A stretch of DNA of 64,000 nucleotides from Pedomonas sp051304405 (GTDB taxonomy: Bacteria; Pseudomonadota; Alphaproteobacteria; Sphingomonadales; Sphingomonadaceae), in assembly GCF_051304405.1 (NCBI RefSeq), contig NZ_JBPPGG010000002.1, positions 186,001 through 250,000 of the forward strand, in the 5' to 3' direction. A program made the position numbers and the translations under genes. The notes under the pieces were generated by a model. The model worked only from the letters and a program-made list of their open reading frames with translations. It did no database searches and had not been told where the DNA came from. This document shows positions 35,730 to 45,040 of the stretch, in pieces. Within the stretch, counting starts at the first letter, position 1. Each line of letters begins with the position of its first letter.

Positions 35730-36149
35730 GGCGCGCGCCTCTCGACAGCAAAACTGTTGGACCGGCGCTTCGTGTGGCCTTTCATCCGCCAAAACTCAAG
35801 ACCGCAATGTGCGGACACGCCCGGATCGGGGGGATCGGCCGGGCCGGGCGCGGCGGCGGGGCAGGCGCCGGAAGTAAGCTGAATGTTCTGAATTGATACG
35901 TGATAACAATGACTTGCGGGAAATTTTTTTCACCCTTGTGTCTGGAAAGGACGGGCGGTCACCCTATAAGTGAACCTGTGCGTGAGCACTGGTAAGCGCA
36001 CCCCCTGTTTCCGCTGCGCGCTGCGTTCCCGGGTCTTTTCCTGTTCCCCCGTCTTTTATCCGTTCCGCGTCTTTCGTTCGTTCCGCAGCCTTCGTTCGTA
36101 TCGCCACGTTTTCCGCCGTTCTGACGTGTCCGCCGTTTTCACTGCGGCT
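35730..36149. promoter_or_regulatory. Divergent serS / MBOAT region
   Basis: No gene is seen here. The left part is AT-richer around 35885-35935 (a TTTTTTTC run and a GATAACAATG), and 36000-36120 is pyrimidine-rich with repeated TTCGTTC text. The region must hold the serS and MBOAT promoters, but I could not place -35 and -10 boxes with confidence. Confidence 0.3.
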
Positions 36150-36180
36150 CCGGCCGGCGCCTCTGGCGCCGTCAGGCCGG
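36150..36180 (+). promoter_or_regulatory. Leader hairpin before the MBOAT gene
   Basis: CCGGCC-GGCGCC-TCT-GGCGCC-GTCA-GGCCGG forms a nested stem of 12 bp (6 plus 6) with a small four-base bulge. It ends 19 bp before the start codon, just upstream of the GGGGAG ribosome site, where it could affect translation or mark a leader end. Confidence 0.5.
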
Positions 36181-36199
36181 GGCGCGGCGGGGAGAAGCC

Positions 36200-37759
36200 A
36201 TGCTGTTCAACAGCTACGAATTCATCCTTGCGTTCCTGCCGATCACGCTCGGCGTGTTTCTCTGGCTGAAGCGGAACGCCGCCGGCGCGCTGGCGGTGCC
36301 GTGGCTCGCGGCGGCCTCGCTGTTTTTCTACGGCTGGTGGAAACCGGTCTACCTGTTGCTGATCGGCACCTCCATCGCGGTCAACTACATGGCGGGGCTG
36401 GCGCTGGGCGGCGTCTGGCCCGGAGGCGGGCGGCGGCCGGGGCCGGGGGCACGGCGGTGGATCGCCATCGGCGGCGTTGCCTTCAACCTCGGCCTCATCG
36501 GCTATTTCAAATACGCCGGATTTCTGGTGGAGACGGTCAACGCCGCCACGGGGGCAGGGCTGTCGCTGGGGCCGGTGGTGCTGCCGCTGGCGATCTCCTT
36601 CTTCACCTTCCAGCAGATCGCCTACGTGGTCGATACCTACAAGGGCGAGCCGTGCGAGACGAGCCTCGGGCGCTATGCGCTGTTCGTCTCCTTCTTTCCG
36701 CAGCTGATCGCCGGGCCGGTGGTGCGCGCCCAGCTGGTGCTGCCCCAGTTCCGCCGCCTCTCCGGCCGCCACTGGGATGAGCGCCATCTGGCGGTGGGCC
36801 TGGCCATGTTCGGCATCGGCCTCGTCAAGAAGGCGGTGATCGCGGACAGCGTGGCCGCCTGTGCCAACCCGGTGTTCGCCGCCGCCGACGCCGGGGCGTC
36901 GCCCGACCTGCTCACCGCCTGGAGCGGGGCGCTGGCCTACACCTTCCAGCTCTACTTCGACTTCTCCGGCTATTCGGACATGGCCATCGGCGCCGCGCTC
37001 ATGTTCGGCGTGCGCCTGCCGCTCAACTTCAATTCGCCCTACAAGGCGCGCAGCATCAGCGACTTCTGGCGGCGCTGGCACATGACGCTCTCCGCCTTCC
37101 TGCGGGAGTATCTCTACATCGCGCTCGGGGGCAACCGGCGGGGCCGGGTGCGCCGCTACGCCAACCTCATGACCACCATGGCGCTGGGCGGCCTGTGGCA
37201 CGGGGCGGGGTGGACGTTCGTCGCCTGGGGCGTGCTCCACGGTGCCTACCTGTGCGTGAACCACGGCTGGAACGTCCTCGCGCCCCGGTGGCTCGTCCGC
37301 CTGCGCGCCTACCACCTTGCCTGCTGGCTGGCGACCTTCCTCGCCGTGGTGGCGGGGTGGGTGCTGTTCCGCGCCACCAGCCTCGCGGGCGCGGGGCGGA
37401 TGCTGGAGGGGATGCTCGGCCTGAACGGCTTTGCCCTGCCAGCCGGGCTGGCAGCGCAACTGGGGCCGCTCGGTGCGTGGCTCGCCGCCCACGGCCACAG
37501 CGACCCCGGCCTCAGCGGCCAGCAGTTCGTGCTCGCCTGGAGCTGGATCGCGGTGCTGCTGGGCGTCACCACCCTCTGCCCCAACAGCCAGCAGATCCTG
37601 TCGCGCTACCGCCCGGCGCTGCACATCGGCCAGCCGCCGCTGCGCCGCCCGCTCGCCTGGCGGCTGAGCATGGGCTGGGCGGTGGCCTCGGGCGTTGCCT
37701 TCGCCGTGGGTCTGTTCGCGTTGCCGCGCGTCTCCGAATTCCTCTACTTCCAGTTCTAG
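36200..37759 (+). CDS. MBOAT family O-acyltransferase (AlgI-like)
   Basis: A polytopic inner-membrane protein of 519 residues that moves acyl groups toward the periplasm, usually to acetylate a polysaccharide. Family marks: the N-terminus MLFNSYEFILAFLPI, SFFTFQQIAYVVDTYKG, FFPQLIAGPVVR, YFDFSGYSDMAIG, SDFWRRWHMTLSAFLREYLY (His294) and the catalytic-type His334 in LGGLWHGAGWTF. At least ten hydrophobic segments are visible. The next gene is an SGNH-like partner, the same pairing used in alginate and other exopolysaccharide acetylation; the substrate here is unknown. Confidence 0.9.
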   Translation: MLFNSYEFILAFLPITLGVFLWLKRNAAGALAVPWLAAASLFFYGWWKPVYLLLIGTSIAVNYMAGLALGGVWPGGGRRPGPGARRWIAIGGVAFNLGLIGYFKYAGFLVETVNAATGAGLSLGPVVLPLAISFFTFQQIAYVVDTYKGEPCETSLGRYALFVSFFPQLIAGPVVRAQLVLPQFRRLSGRHWDERHLAVGLAMFGIGLVKKAVIADSVAACANPVFAAADAGASPDLLTAWSGALAYTFQLYFDFSGYSDMAIGAALMFGVRLPLNFNSPYKARSISDFWRRWHMTLSAFLREYLYIALGGNRRGRVRRYANLMTTMALGGLWHGAGWTFVAWGVLHGAYLCVNHGWNVLAPRWLVRLRAYHLACWLATFLAVVAGWVLFRATSLAGAGRMLEGMLGLNGFALPAGLAAQLGPLGAWLAAHGHSDPGLSGQQFVLAWSWIAVLLGVTTLCPNSQQILSRYRPALHIGQPPLRRPLAWRLSMGWAVASGVAFAVGLFALPRVSEFLYFQF

Positions 37760-37778
37760 CCGGCGGGGAGGCACCATC

Positions 37779-39050
37779 ATGTCGGCCAAGCGGTTCCTGC
37801 GCACCAGCCTGCTCTCGACCGGGGTGACGATCGGCGGCTTCCTCGCCGCGACGGTCATCATCGACCCCTACGACTACTGGGGCACGCCCCGGCGGGAGGG
37901 CATCAACCTCTACAAGCCCAAGGTGCACAGCCACCTGAAGATCGCCAAGACCGGGCAGTACCTGCGCCAGAAGCCGCGCACGGTGCTGGCGGGCAACAGC
38001 CGGGTGGACGTGGGGCTCGATCCGCAGGACGCGGCCTGGCCAGCGGCGTTCCAGCCCGTCTACAACTTCGGGCTGCCGGGCGAAGGCATGGCCAGCGTCA
38101 TCGAGACGCTGACGGCCGCCATGGCCCGGCACCGGCCGGAGCGGGTGTATCTGGGCGTTGATTTCTTCGACTTCCTCGTGCCGGAGGACCAGTGGTCCGG
38201 GTTCGACGGCGCGGCGCTGCCCCCGCGCCAGGCCCGGCTCCCGGCGCGGCTCAAGGGGCTGGCCGGCACCACCGTGTCGCTCGACGCGCTGGTGGATTCC
38301 GTGCTCACCCTCGTGGAGCAGGGCGAGGTCCATCCCGCCGACACGCGGGCCAACGGCTTCACGCCGCTGGAGAACTATCACGGGCACGTGGCGCGGGAAG
38401 GGCACGCCGCCCTGTTCGAGCAGCGGACGCGGGAGACGGTGGAGCGGCTGCTGACCCGGCCCCGGCGCATGGCGTGGCCGGGGCCCGGCCGCAATCCCGC
38501 CTGGGCGCGGCTGGAGCAGTTCCTCGCCTTTGCCCGCGCGCAAGGGGTGACGGTGGTGCTGTTCACCTATCCCTACCATGCGGAGCTGCTGGAGACGCTG
38601 CGGCAGACCGGCCGGATGGAGGACCTGAAGCAGTGGCATGTGCGGCTGGCGGCGCTTGCCGCGCGGGAGGGTGTGCCGCTGTGGTCCTTCCTCGGCTACA
38701 ACCGGCAGACGATGGAGGCGGTGCCCCGGCCTGGCGACTACACCACCCGGATGCGCTGGTATTGGGAGGCCGGTCATTTCAAGCCGGCGCTGGGCGGGCT
38801 GATGGTGGCGCGCATGACCGGCGCCAGCACCCTGGAAGACTTTGGCCGCCTGCTGACCCCCGGAACCGTCGGCGCCGCGCTCGCTGATCTGGAGGCGGAC
38901 GGGGAAGCCTACCGGGCCCGGCCGGATGCCGCCAGCGCGCGCGTTGCCGCCTATGTGCGCGCCCTCGGCAGGGTGCCCCGCGCCGGAGGCGAGGACGTGC
39001 AGCAGTCCGCCGAACTGCCTGCCGCGATGGCCGCCAGTAACAAACTTTAA
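37779..39050 (+). CDS. SGNH-hydrolase-like partner of the MBOAT protein
   Basis: A 423-residue protein with an N-terminal membrane anchor (LLSTGVTIGGFLAATVII) and a periplasmic domain. VLAGNSRVDVGLDP carries a GxSR-type nucleophile, Ser74; a late His333 in WEAGHFKPALG sits where SGNH families keep the Asp-x-x-His pair, although the residue three before it here is Glu, not Asp. FGLPGEGMA and YLGVDFFDF fit the fold. GGGGAGG precedes the ATG by nine bases. The pairing with an MBOAT gene suggests it takes the acyl group and acetylates a cell-surface glycan. Confidence 0.72.
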   Translation: MSAKRFLRTSLLSTGVTIGGFLAATVIIDPYDYWGTPRREGINLYKPKVHSHLKIAKTGQYLRQKPRTVLAGNSRVDVGLDPQDAAWPAAFQPVYNFGLPGEGMASVIETLTAAMARHRPERVYLGVDFFDFLVPEDQWSGFDGAALPPRQARLPARLKGLAGTTVSLDALVDSVLTLVEQGEVHPADTRANGFTPLENYHGHVAREGHAALFEQRTRETVERLLTRPRRMAWPGPGRNPAWARLEQFLAFARAQGVTVVLFTYPYHAELLETLRQTGRMEDLKQWHVRLAALAAREGVPLWSFLGYNRQTMEAVPRPGDYTTRMRWYWEAGHFKPALGGLMVARMTGASTLEDFGRLLTPGTVGAALADLEADGEAYRARPDAASARVAAYVRALGRVPRAGGEDVQQSAELPAAMAASNKL

Positions 39051-39308
39051 AAACGCAAGTAACGACAGAGCCGGCCGCGCTGACGTGCGCCCGTGCCTCC
39101 ACGCTTGGCCGGGGGCGTGGGGCCGGTGTGACTGTGCGCGGGTAGTTTACTCACGAAAACAGAGGGTTGATGGCGAAGCAGGTGCTTCCGTCCGGGGTTC
39201 GATTATGTCGTGAGGGAAGCGAAAATGATGGAATAATGTTATCTATATGTAACCATTTTTCTTGTTTCGATCAAATAAAGACTCTATGTTTCGTTAATGG
39301 GAGGGAAT

Positions 39309-39338
39309 GAATGCCGAAGAACGGGTCGTTCGGCATTC
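39309..39338 (+). promoter_or_regulatory. Leader hairpin before the deacetylase
   Basis: GAATGCCGAA and TTCGGCATTC form a perfect 10-bp stem around a 10-base loop, ending 18 bp before the start codon. The 306-bp gap is otherwise geneless; its right half (39190-39300) is markedly AT-rich for this genome and probably holds the promoter. Confidence 0.55.
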
Positions 39339-39356
39339 TTGATTAACGAGACATTC

Positions 39357-40535
39357 ATGCGTCTTCTGAAGTTATCCGTGCTTTTCCTGGCGAAATCGCT
39401 GGGGGGGTTCTGGCTCGCACAGCGGCTGACGGCCCGACAGCTGCGTATTCTCTGTTATCACGGCATCTGGATCGGCGACCGGCCCCGCATGGGCGACAAG
39501 CTCTTCATGGAACCGGAGACCTTCCGCCAGCGCCTGTTGCTGCTGAAAAAGGGCGGTTACCGGGTGGTCGCGCTGAGCCAGGCGGTGGAGGAGCTGGCCA
39601 ATGGCCGCCTGCCGCCCAAGACGGTGGTCATCACCATCGACGACGGGTGGGCCACCACCCGGTCGCACATGGTGCCGGCCCTGCGGGAGGTGGGCTTCCC
39701 CTCGACCCTCTATCTGACCAGCTATTACGTCGAGAAGGCCACGCCCGTTCTCAACATTCTGGTGCAATTCCTGTGGACGCGCGCCACCAAGAGCGGGCTG
39801 AGCCCGATGGATGCCCTGCGCGCGGTCATCGCCGAGGCGCAGGCCGACGGGCACGGCGCGGAGATCGACATCGAGGCGATGGACAGCATGGCGCTTGAGG
39901 ACGGCAAGGCGGTGTTCGCCGGGCTGCTCGAAAGCCTGCCGACCGTGTCGCAGCGGCTGGAGCAGGTGCAGCGCCTCGCGGAGCTGCTGGACGTGGATAT
40001 CCGCGCCGCCGTGCGCGGGCGCTGGTTCGACCTGATGACGCCCGAGGAATTGCGGGAAGCCCAGCGGGCGGGCATGGAGATCCAGCTGCACACGCACCGC
40101 CACCGGTTCCGCACCGCCAGCCCGGCGGAGAGCCATCAGGAGATCACCGAGAACCGGACCCTGATCGCCGGTCTGCTGGGCGTGCCGGAGACGTCGCTGG
40201 TGCATTTCTGCTATCCGAGCGGGGGCTACAACGCGGGGCAGTGGCCGGTGCTGGCGGCGCTCGGCATCCAGACCGCCACCACCATCGAGGAAGGGCTGAA
40301 CACCTCCCGCACGTCCCGCTACGGGCTGAGGCGGTTCCTCGACGGCGAGAATGTCACCCCGCTGGAGTTCGAGAGCTACCTGAGCGGCTTCTCCGAGCTG
40401 GTCGCCGGGCTCAAGGGCCTGCTGCACGGCCGGCGGGGCGACCGGCCCGAGGCCGGGTCGTCCGACGAATGGGCCATCGGCAGCGGCGCGCTGGCCAAGG
40501 CGCCCCAGCCGGGCTCCCACACGCAGACGGCGTAA
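39357..40535 (+). CDS. Polysaccharide deacetylase family protein
   Basis: A NodB-type carbohydrate esterase, 392 residues. The start MRLLKLSVLFLAKSLGGF is a membrane-targeting segment. The catalytic Asp95-Asp96 is in VVITIDDGWATT and the metal-binding pair is His245 and His249 in QLHTHRHRF; LCYHGI and CYPSGGY are further family motifs. A 60-residue-plus insert between the DD and the His motifs includes helical acidic text. With the MBOAT and SGNH genes just upstream it suggests modification of an exported polysaccharide. Whether it shares their promoter is unclear, given the 306-bp gap. Confidence 0.87.
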   Translation: MRLLKLSVLFLAKSLGGFWLAQRLTARQLRILCYHGIWIGDRPRMGDKLFMEPETFRQRLLLLKKGGYRVVALSQAVEELANGRLPPKTVVITIDDGWATTRSHMVPALREVGFPSTLYLTSYYVEKATPVLNILVQFLWTRATKSGLSPMDALRAVIAEAQADGHGAEIDIEAMDSMALEDGKAVFAGLLESLPTVSQRLEQVQRLAELLDVDIRAAVRGRWFDLMTPEELREAQRAGMEIQLHTHRHRFRTASPAESHQEITENRTLIAGLLGVPETSLVHFCYPSGGYNAGQWPVLAALGIQTATTIEEGLNTSRTSRYGLRRFLDGENVTPLEFESYLSGFSELVAGLKGLLHGRRGDRPEAGSSDEWAIGSGALAKAPQPGSHTQTA

Positions 40536-40572
40536 CAGCCGCTGGCGCAGGACAACAAAAAGGGGCAACAAA

Positions 40573-40601
40573 AAAGGGCTGCGGTGGTGCCGCAGCCCTT
40601 T
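40573..40601. terminator. Bidirectional terminator between convergent genes
   Basis: AAAGGGCTGCGG and CCGCAGCCCTTT form a perfect 12-bp stem around TGGTG, with A and T flanks on both sides. It serves the deacetylase on the forward strand and the M28 peptidase on the reverse. Confidence 0.9.
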
Positions 40602-40631
40602 CTGTTTGGATCTTGGGACTCCGCTGCCGGA

Positions 40632-42083
40632 TTAATTGCCGGAGGCGGTGTTCGGCGCGTCCGCCACCCGGGCCTGGCGATAGTCACCGTCCAGTTCCGC
40701 CGCCAGATAGGCGAACACGGTGTAGGCCGCCGCCGTCTGGTTGAGGCGCTTGCGCTCGATCCGGTCGATGGTGTCGTCGGGCGTGTGGTGGGTGTCGAAA
40801 TAGTCGCTGCCCTCCAGCGCCAGATTCACCACCGGCACGCCGTGCTGCATCATCGGTCCGATGTCCGGCCCGCCGTGGGCGGCGTTGTCGCCCCGGTAGA
40901 TGCCGAGCGGCGTCAGCGCGTTCTGGATGCGCACGATCGACGGGTGCTTGGGATCGGCCACGCGGGTGTTGAAGGCGTAGACCGGCCCCTGGCCGAAGTC
41001 GGCTTCGGTGGCGAGAATGTGCTTGCCCATCTCCGCCTTGTGGGCCTCGGCATAGGCCTTCGCGCCGAGAAGGCCGTATTCCTCCGCGCCGAACAGCACC
41101 ACGCGGATGGTGCGCTTCGGCCGCTGCGGCAGATCGCGGATCAGCTTGGCGGCGGTGGTGACCACCGCAACGCCCGCGCCGTCGTCAATCGCGCCGGTGC
41201 CCTGATCCCAGCTGTCCAGATGCGCGCCGATGAGGATGATCTCGTCCGGCTTCTCGCGCCCCTTCACCTCGGCGATGATGTTCTGGCTGGTCACGGTGCC
41301 CGGATGGCTGGGGGTGAGCTTCAGCTTCACCTTGACGGTGTGGCCCCGGGCCACAAGGCGCTCGATCTGCTCCGCATCGGGCGGGGAGATGGCCGCTGCC
41401 GGAATCTTCGGCGCGCCTTCCGCGTACACCTGCGAGCCGGTGTGGGGGAAGCGGTGGTCATGGGTGCCGAGCGAGCGCAGCAGATAGGCGACCGCGCCGC
41501 GCTTGGCGGCTTCGGACGCGCCGGCGCGGCGGATGAGACCGGCGGCGCCGTAGCCGCTGCCGTCCTGCGCGCGCACGGTCTTTTCGGTGACGAGCGCGAT
41601 CTTGCCCTCAAGCGAGCCCTCCGGCGCTGCCAGCAGGTCGGCATAGCGCTTGAAGACCACCACCTCCGCCTCGATGCCCTCCGGCGGGGTGGCGACGCTG
41701 GTGCCGAGCGCGGTCACCACCAGCGGCTGGGGGGCGGGCCCGGTGATCTCGGCCTTTTCCTCACCGCGCAGCCAGCCGGTGATGGTGAAGCTCTCCTGCC
41801 GCACGGAGTCGAAGCCGAGCGCCTTGAGACGGGCGACGGCCCAGTCGGCGGCGCGCTTCTCGGCTTCGGTGCCCGCAAGGCGCGGGCCGATCTCGGTGGT
41901 CAGGTCGGTGACGATCTGCATGGGCAGGTCGCTGGCCAGCGCCTTGGCGGCAAGATCCGCCGCAATCGCATCGGGAGACCGGGTGGTCGCGGCCGGTGCG
42001 GCCACCGCAAGGCCGGTCGCAGGCAGCATCGGGGCGGCGCTGAGCAGCAGCGCGCCAAGCACGGAAACAATCGGTGTTTTCAT
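40632..42083 (-). CDS. M28 family metallopeptidase (exported)
   Basis: A 483-residue secreted di-zinc aminopeptidase or carboxypeptidase, similar in layout to carboxypeptidase Q. The start MKTPIVSVLGALLLSAAP is a signal peptide, preceded by GGAGG. A PA-like inserted domain lies at about 130-270. Zinc-site motifs are IIIGAHLDSWDQGTGAIDDGAG-type (His and Asp), FGAEEYGLLG (Glu-Glu), EADFG and FDTHHTPDD (His). The substrate is unknown; it acts in the periplasm or outside. Confidence 0.9.
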   Translation of the reverse strand: MKTPIVSVLGALLLSAAPMLPATGLAVAAPAATTRSPDAIAADLAAKALASDLPMQIVTDLTTEIGPRLAGTEAEKRAADWAVARLKALGFDSVRQESFTITGWLRGEEKAEITGPAPQPLVVTALGTSVATPPEGIEAEVVVFKRYADLLAAPEGSLEGKIALVTEKTVRAQDGSGYGAAGLIRRAGASEAAKRGAVAYLLRSLGTHDHRFPHTGSQVYAEGAPKIPAAAISPPDAEQIERLVARGHTVKVKLKLTPSHPGTVTSQNIIAEVKGREKPDEIILIGAHLDSWDQGTGAIDDGAGVAVVTTAAKLIRDLPQRPKRTIRVVLFGAEEYGLLGAKAYAEAHKAEMGKHILATEADFGQGPVYAFNTRVADPKHPSIVRIQNALTPLGIYRGDNAAHGGPDIGPMMQHGVPVVNLALEGSDYFDTHHTPDDTIDRIERKRLNQTAAAYTVFAYLAAELDGDYRQARVADAPNTASGN

Positions 42084-42166
42084 GGATATCCCTCCGTTGC
42101 GGCACACGTTAGTGGGGACGGTGCCCCCATCGCAACGGGGTGAGCAAGAAAAATTCAATCGCCGGG

Positions 42167-43645
<1,479 letters not shown>

Positions 43646-43756
43646 TCTGCACTCCCGCTCCGTGCGGCCAATGGCGCAGGCCTATGCCGAATATCGCCGG
43701 CAAATACCAGCAAGTTGGTAGAGTTTCTGGCGGGATTTTTGCTGATTTGGTAACTA

Positions 43757-44603
43757 GGGTCCGGACCCATAAACAGGATTCACATGGTTGCCGCGATGTG
43801 ATTCACCTGCCTTTGGCGAGGAGGCACCATCGATGGCGGATTTCTTCTGGTTTTCAGATGAGCAGTGGGCGCGGATCGAGCCGCTCTTGCCGACCGATAC
43901 GCGCGGGATGCCGAGGGTCGACGATCGGCGTGTGCTTTCCGGGATCGTCCATGCGCTGAAGAGCGGCGGGCGCTGGGGTGACTGCCCGGAGCACGTCTAT
44001 GGGCCGAAGAAGACGCTCTACAACCGCTTCCGGCGCTGGGCCGAGCGAGGCGTGTGGGAGCGCATCTTTGCCGACCTTGCCGGGATGGATGGCGTACCCT
44101 CCAGGCTGTTCATCGACAGCTCGTGCATCAAGGTCCACCGCACCGCCGGCGGCGCAAAAGGGGGGCCTTGGCTCATGGTATCGGCATCACCAAAGGCGGC
44201 AGGAACACCAAGCTCCATGCGGTCTGCGATGAAAAGGGCCGTCCCCACGTCCTGCTCCTGACACCCGGCAACACCCACGATGCCAAGGTCGCCATGCTGG
44301 CGATCGATGCCGTCCCGCCGTCAGATTACCTGGTCGCCGACAAGGGCTACGACAGCAACGCCCTGCGCTCATGGCTGATCGAGCGCGGCACCACGCCGGT
44401 CATCCCGTCAAAGTCCAACCGCAAGGTCCCAATCGACCACGACCGCCAAATCTACCGGCAGCGCAACGTCGTCGAGCGCATGTTCTGCCGCTTCAAGGAC
44501 TGGCGCCGCGTCGCCACCCGCTTCGATCGAAGCATCAAAACCTTCATGGCAACCATCGCCATCGCCGCCTTCGTCACATGGTGGCTCTAATGAGTCCGGA
44601 CCC
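43757..44603 (+). mobile_element. IS5-family (IS427-group-like) insertion sequence, complete
   Basis: 847 bp bounded by inverted ends GGGTCCGGACCCAT and ATGAGTCCGGACCC, each next to a TA that would be the target duplication (43755-43756 and 44604-44605, within CTAG). It carries one transposase in two frames. Size, ends, TA target and frameshift all fit the IS427 group. It appears intact. Confidence 0.9.
43833..44590 (+). CDS. IS transposase, made by -1 frameshift
   Basis: Two overlapping frames join at AAAAGGGGGG (44156-44165) by a -1 shift to give about 252 residues. The first frame starts MADFFWFSDEQWARIEPLLP and runs through FIDSSCIKVHR (first Asp of the DDE triad); the second continues with GITKGGRNTKLHAV, LVADKGYDSNALR (second Asp) and YRQRNVVERMFCRFK (Glu). 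Without the shift the first frame stops at 44261. The slippery A4G6 tract makes programmed frameshifting, rather than decay, the better reading. A GAGGAGG site precedes the ATG. Confidence 0.88.
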
Positions 44604-44920
44604 TAGTGTTGCAGTTGTGACGAACGTGAACGCGCCCGCAGGGGTTGTAACGTGTGCGCATCGTTCCGGGCTGGCTGCGTCTGCCACAGAAGGGCAAGGC
44701 CGATCAGAACGCCAAACCCTGCGCCGACCAGACCGAACAGGCCCACCAGCGCGGCCAGCGTCCAGAAGCCGCCGCCCAGCACCGCGTAGCCGAGGTCGGC
44801 GATGTTCTTGGCAAGGCAGATCACAAGCACGCTCCCGCCGCCAAGCGCGCCGCAGAGACTGCACAGCCACGGGATGGCAAGGCGGGCGGGAAGGCGGAGA
44901 GAGGGTGGGGAGGAGCGCAT
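44603..44920 (-). CDS. Small two-helix membrane protein of unknown function
   Basis: A 105-residue protein with AAGGAG eight bases before its ATG. Two hydrophobic segments are visible (AIPWLCSLCGALGGGSVLVI and FWTLAALVGLFGLVGAGFGV), followed by a polar tail. The stop codon TAG is formed by the last base of the insertion sequence plus the TA duplication; the uninterrupted target (CTAG) would give the same TAG, so the protein is unchanged by the insertion. No family recognised. Confidence 0.6.
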   Translation of the reverse strand: MRSSPPSLRLPARLAIPWLCSLCGALGGGSVLVICLAKNIADLGYAVLGGGFWTLAALVGLFGLVGAGFGVLIGLALLWQTQPARNDAHTLQPLRARSRSSQLQH

Positions 44921-45040
44921 GCCGGGGGGTCTCCTTGCGCTCAGGTGTCCGACGGCCCCATGCCGCAGCCTCTCGGGTTGTTAAGTGGGGCGACGTTCGC
45001 TATCTGAACCCGACAACTGCCGCCAGACATCAGGACATCC

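Noticed and set aside
43833..44590. Transposase as a frameshifted pseudogene
   Set aside because: The break is at a slippery A4G6 tract, as expected for the IS427 group, and the ends and DDE residues are intact.
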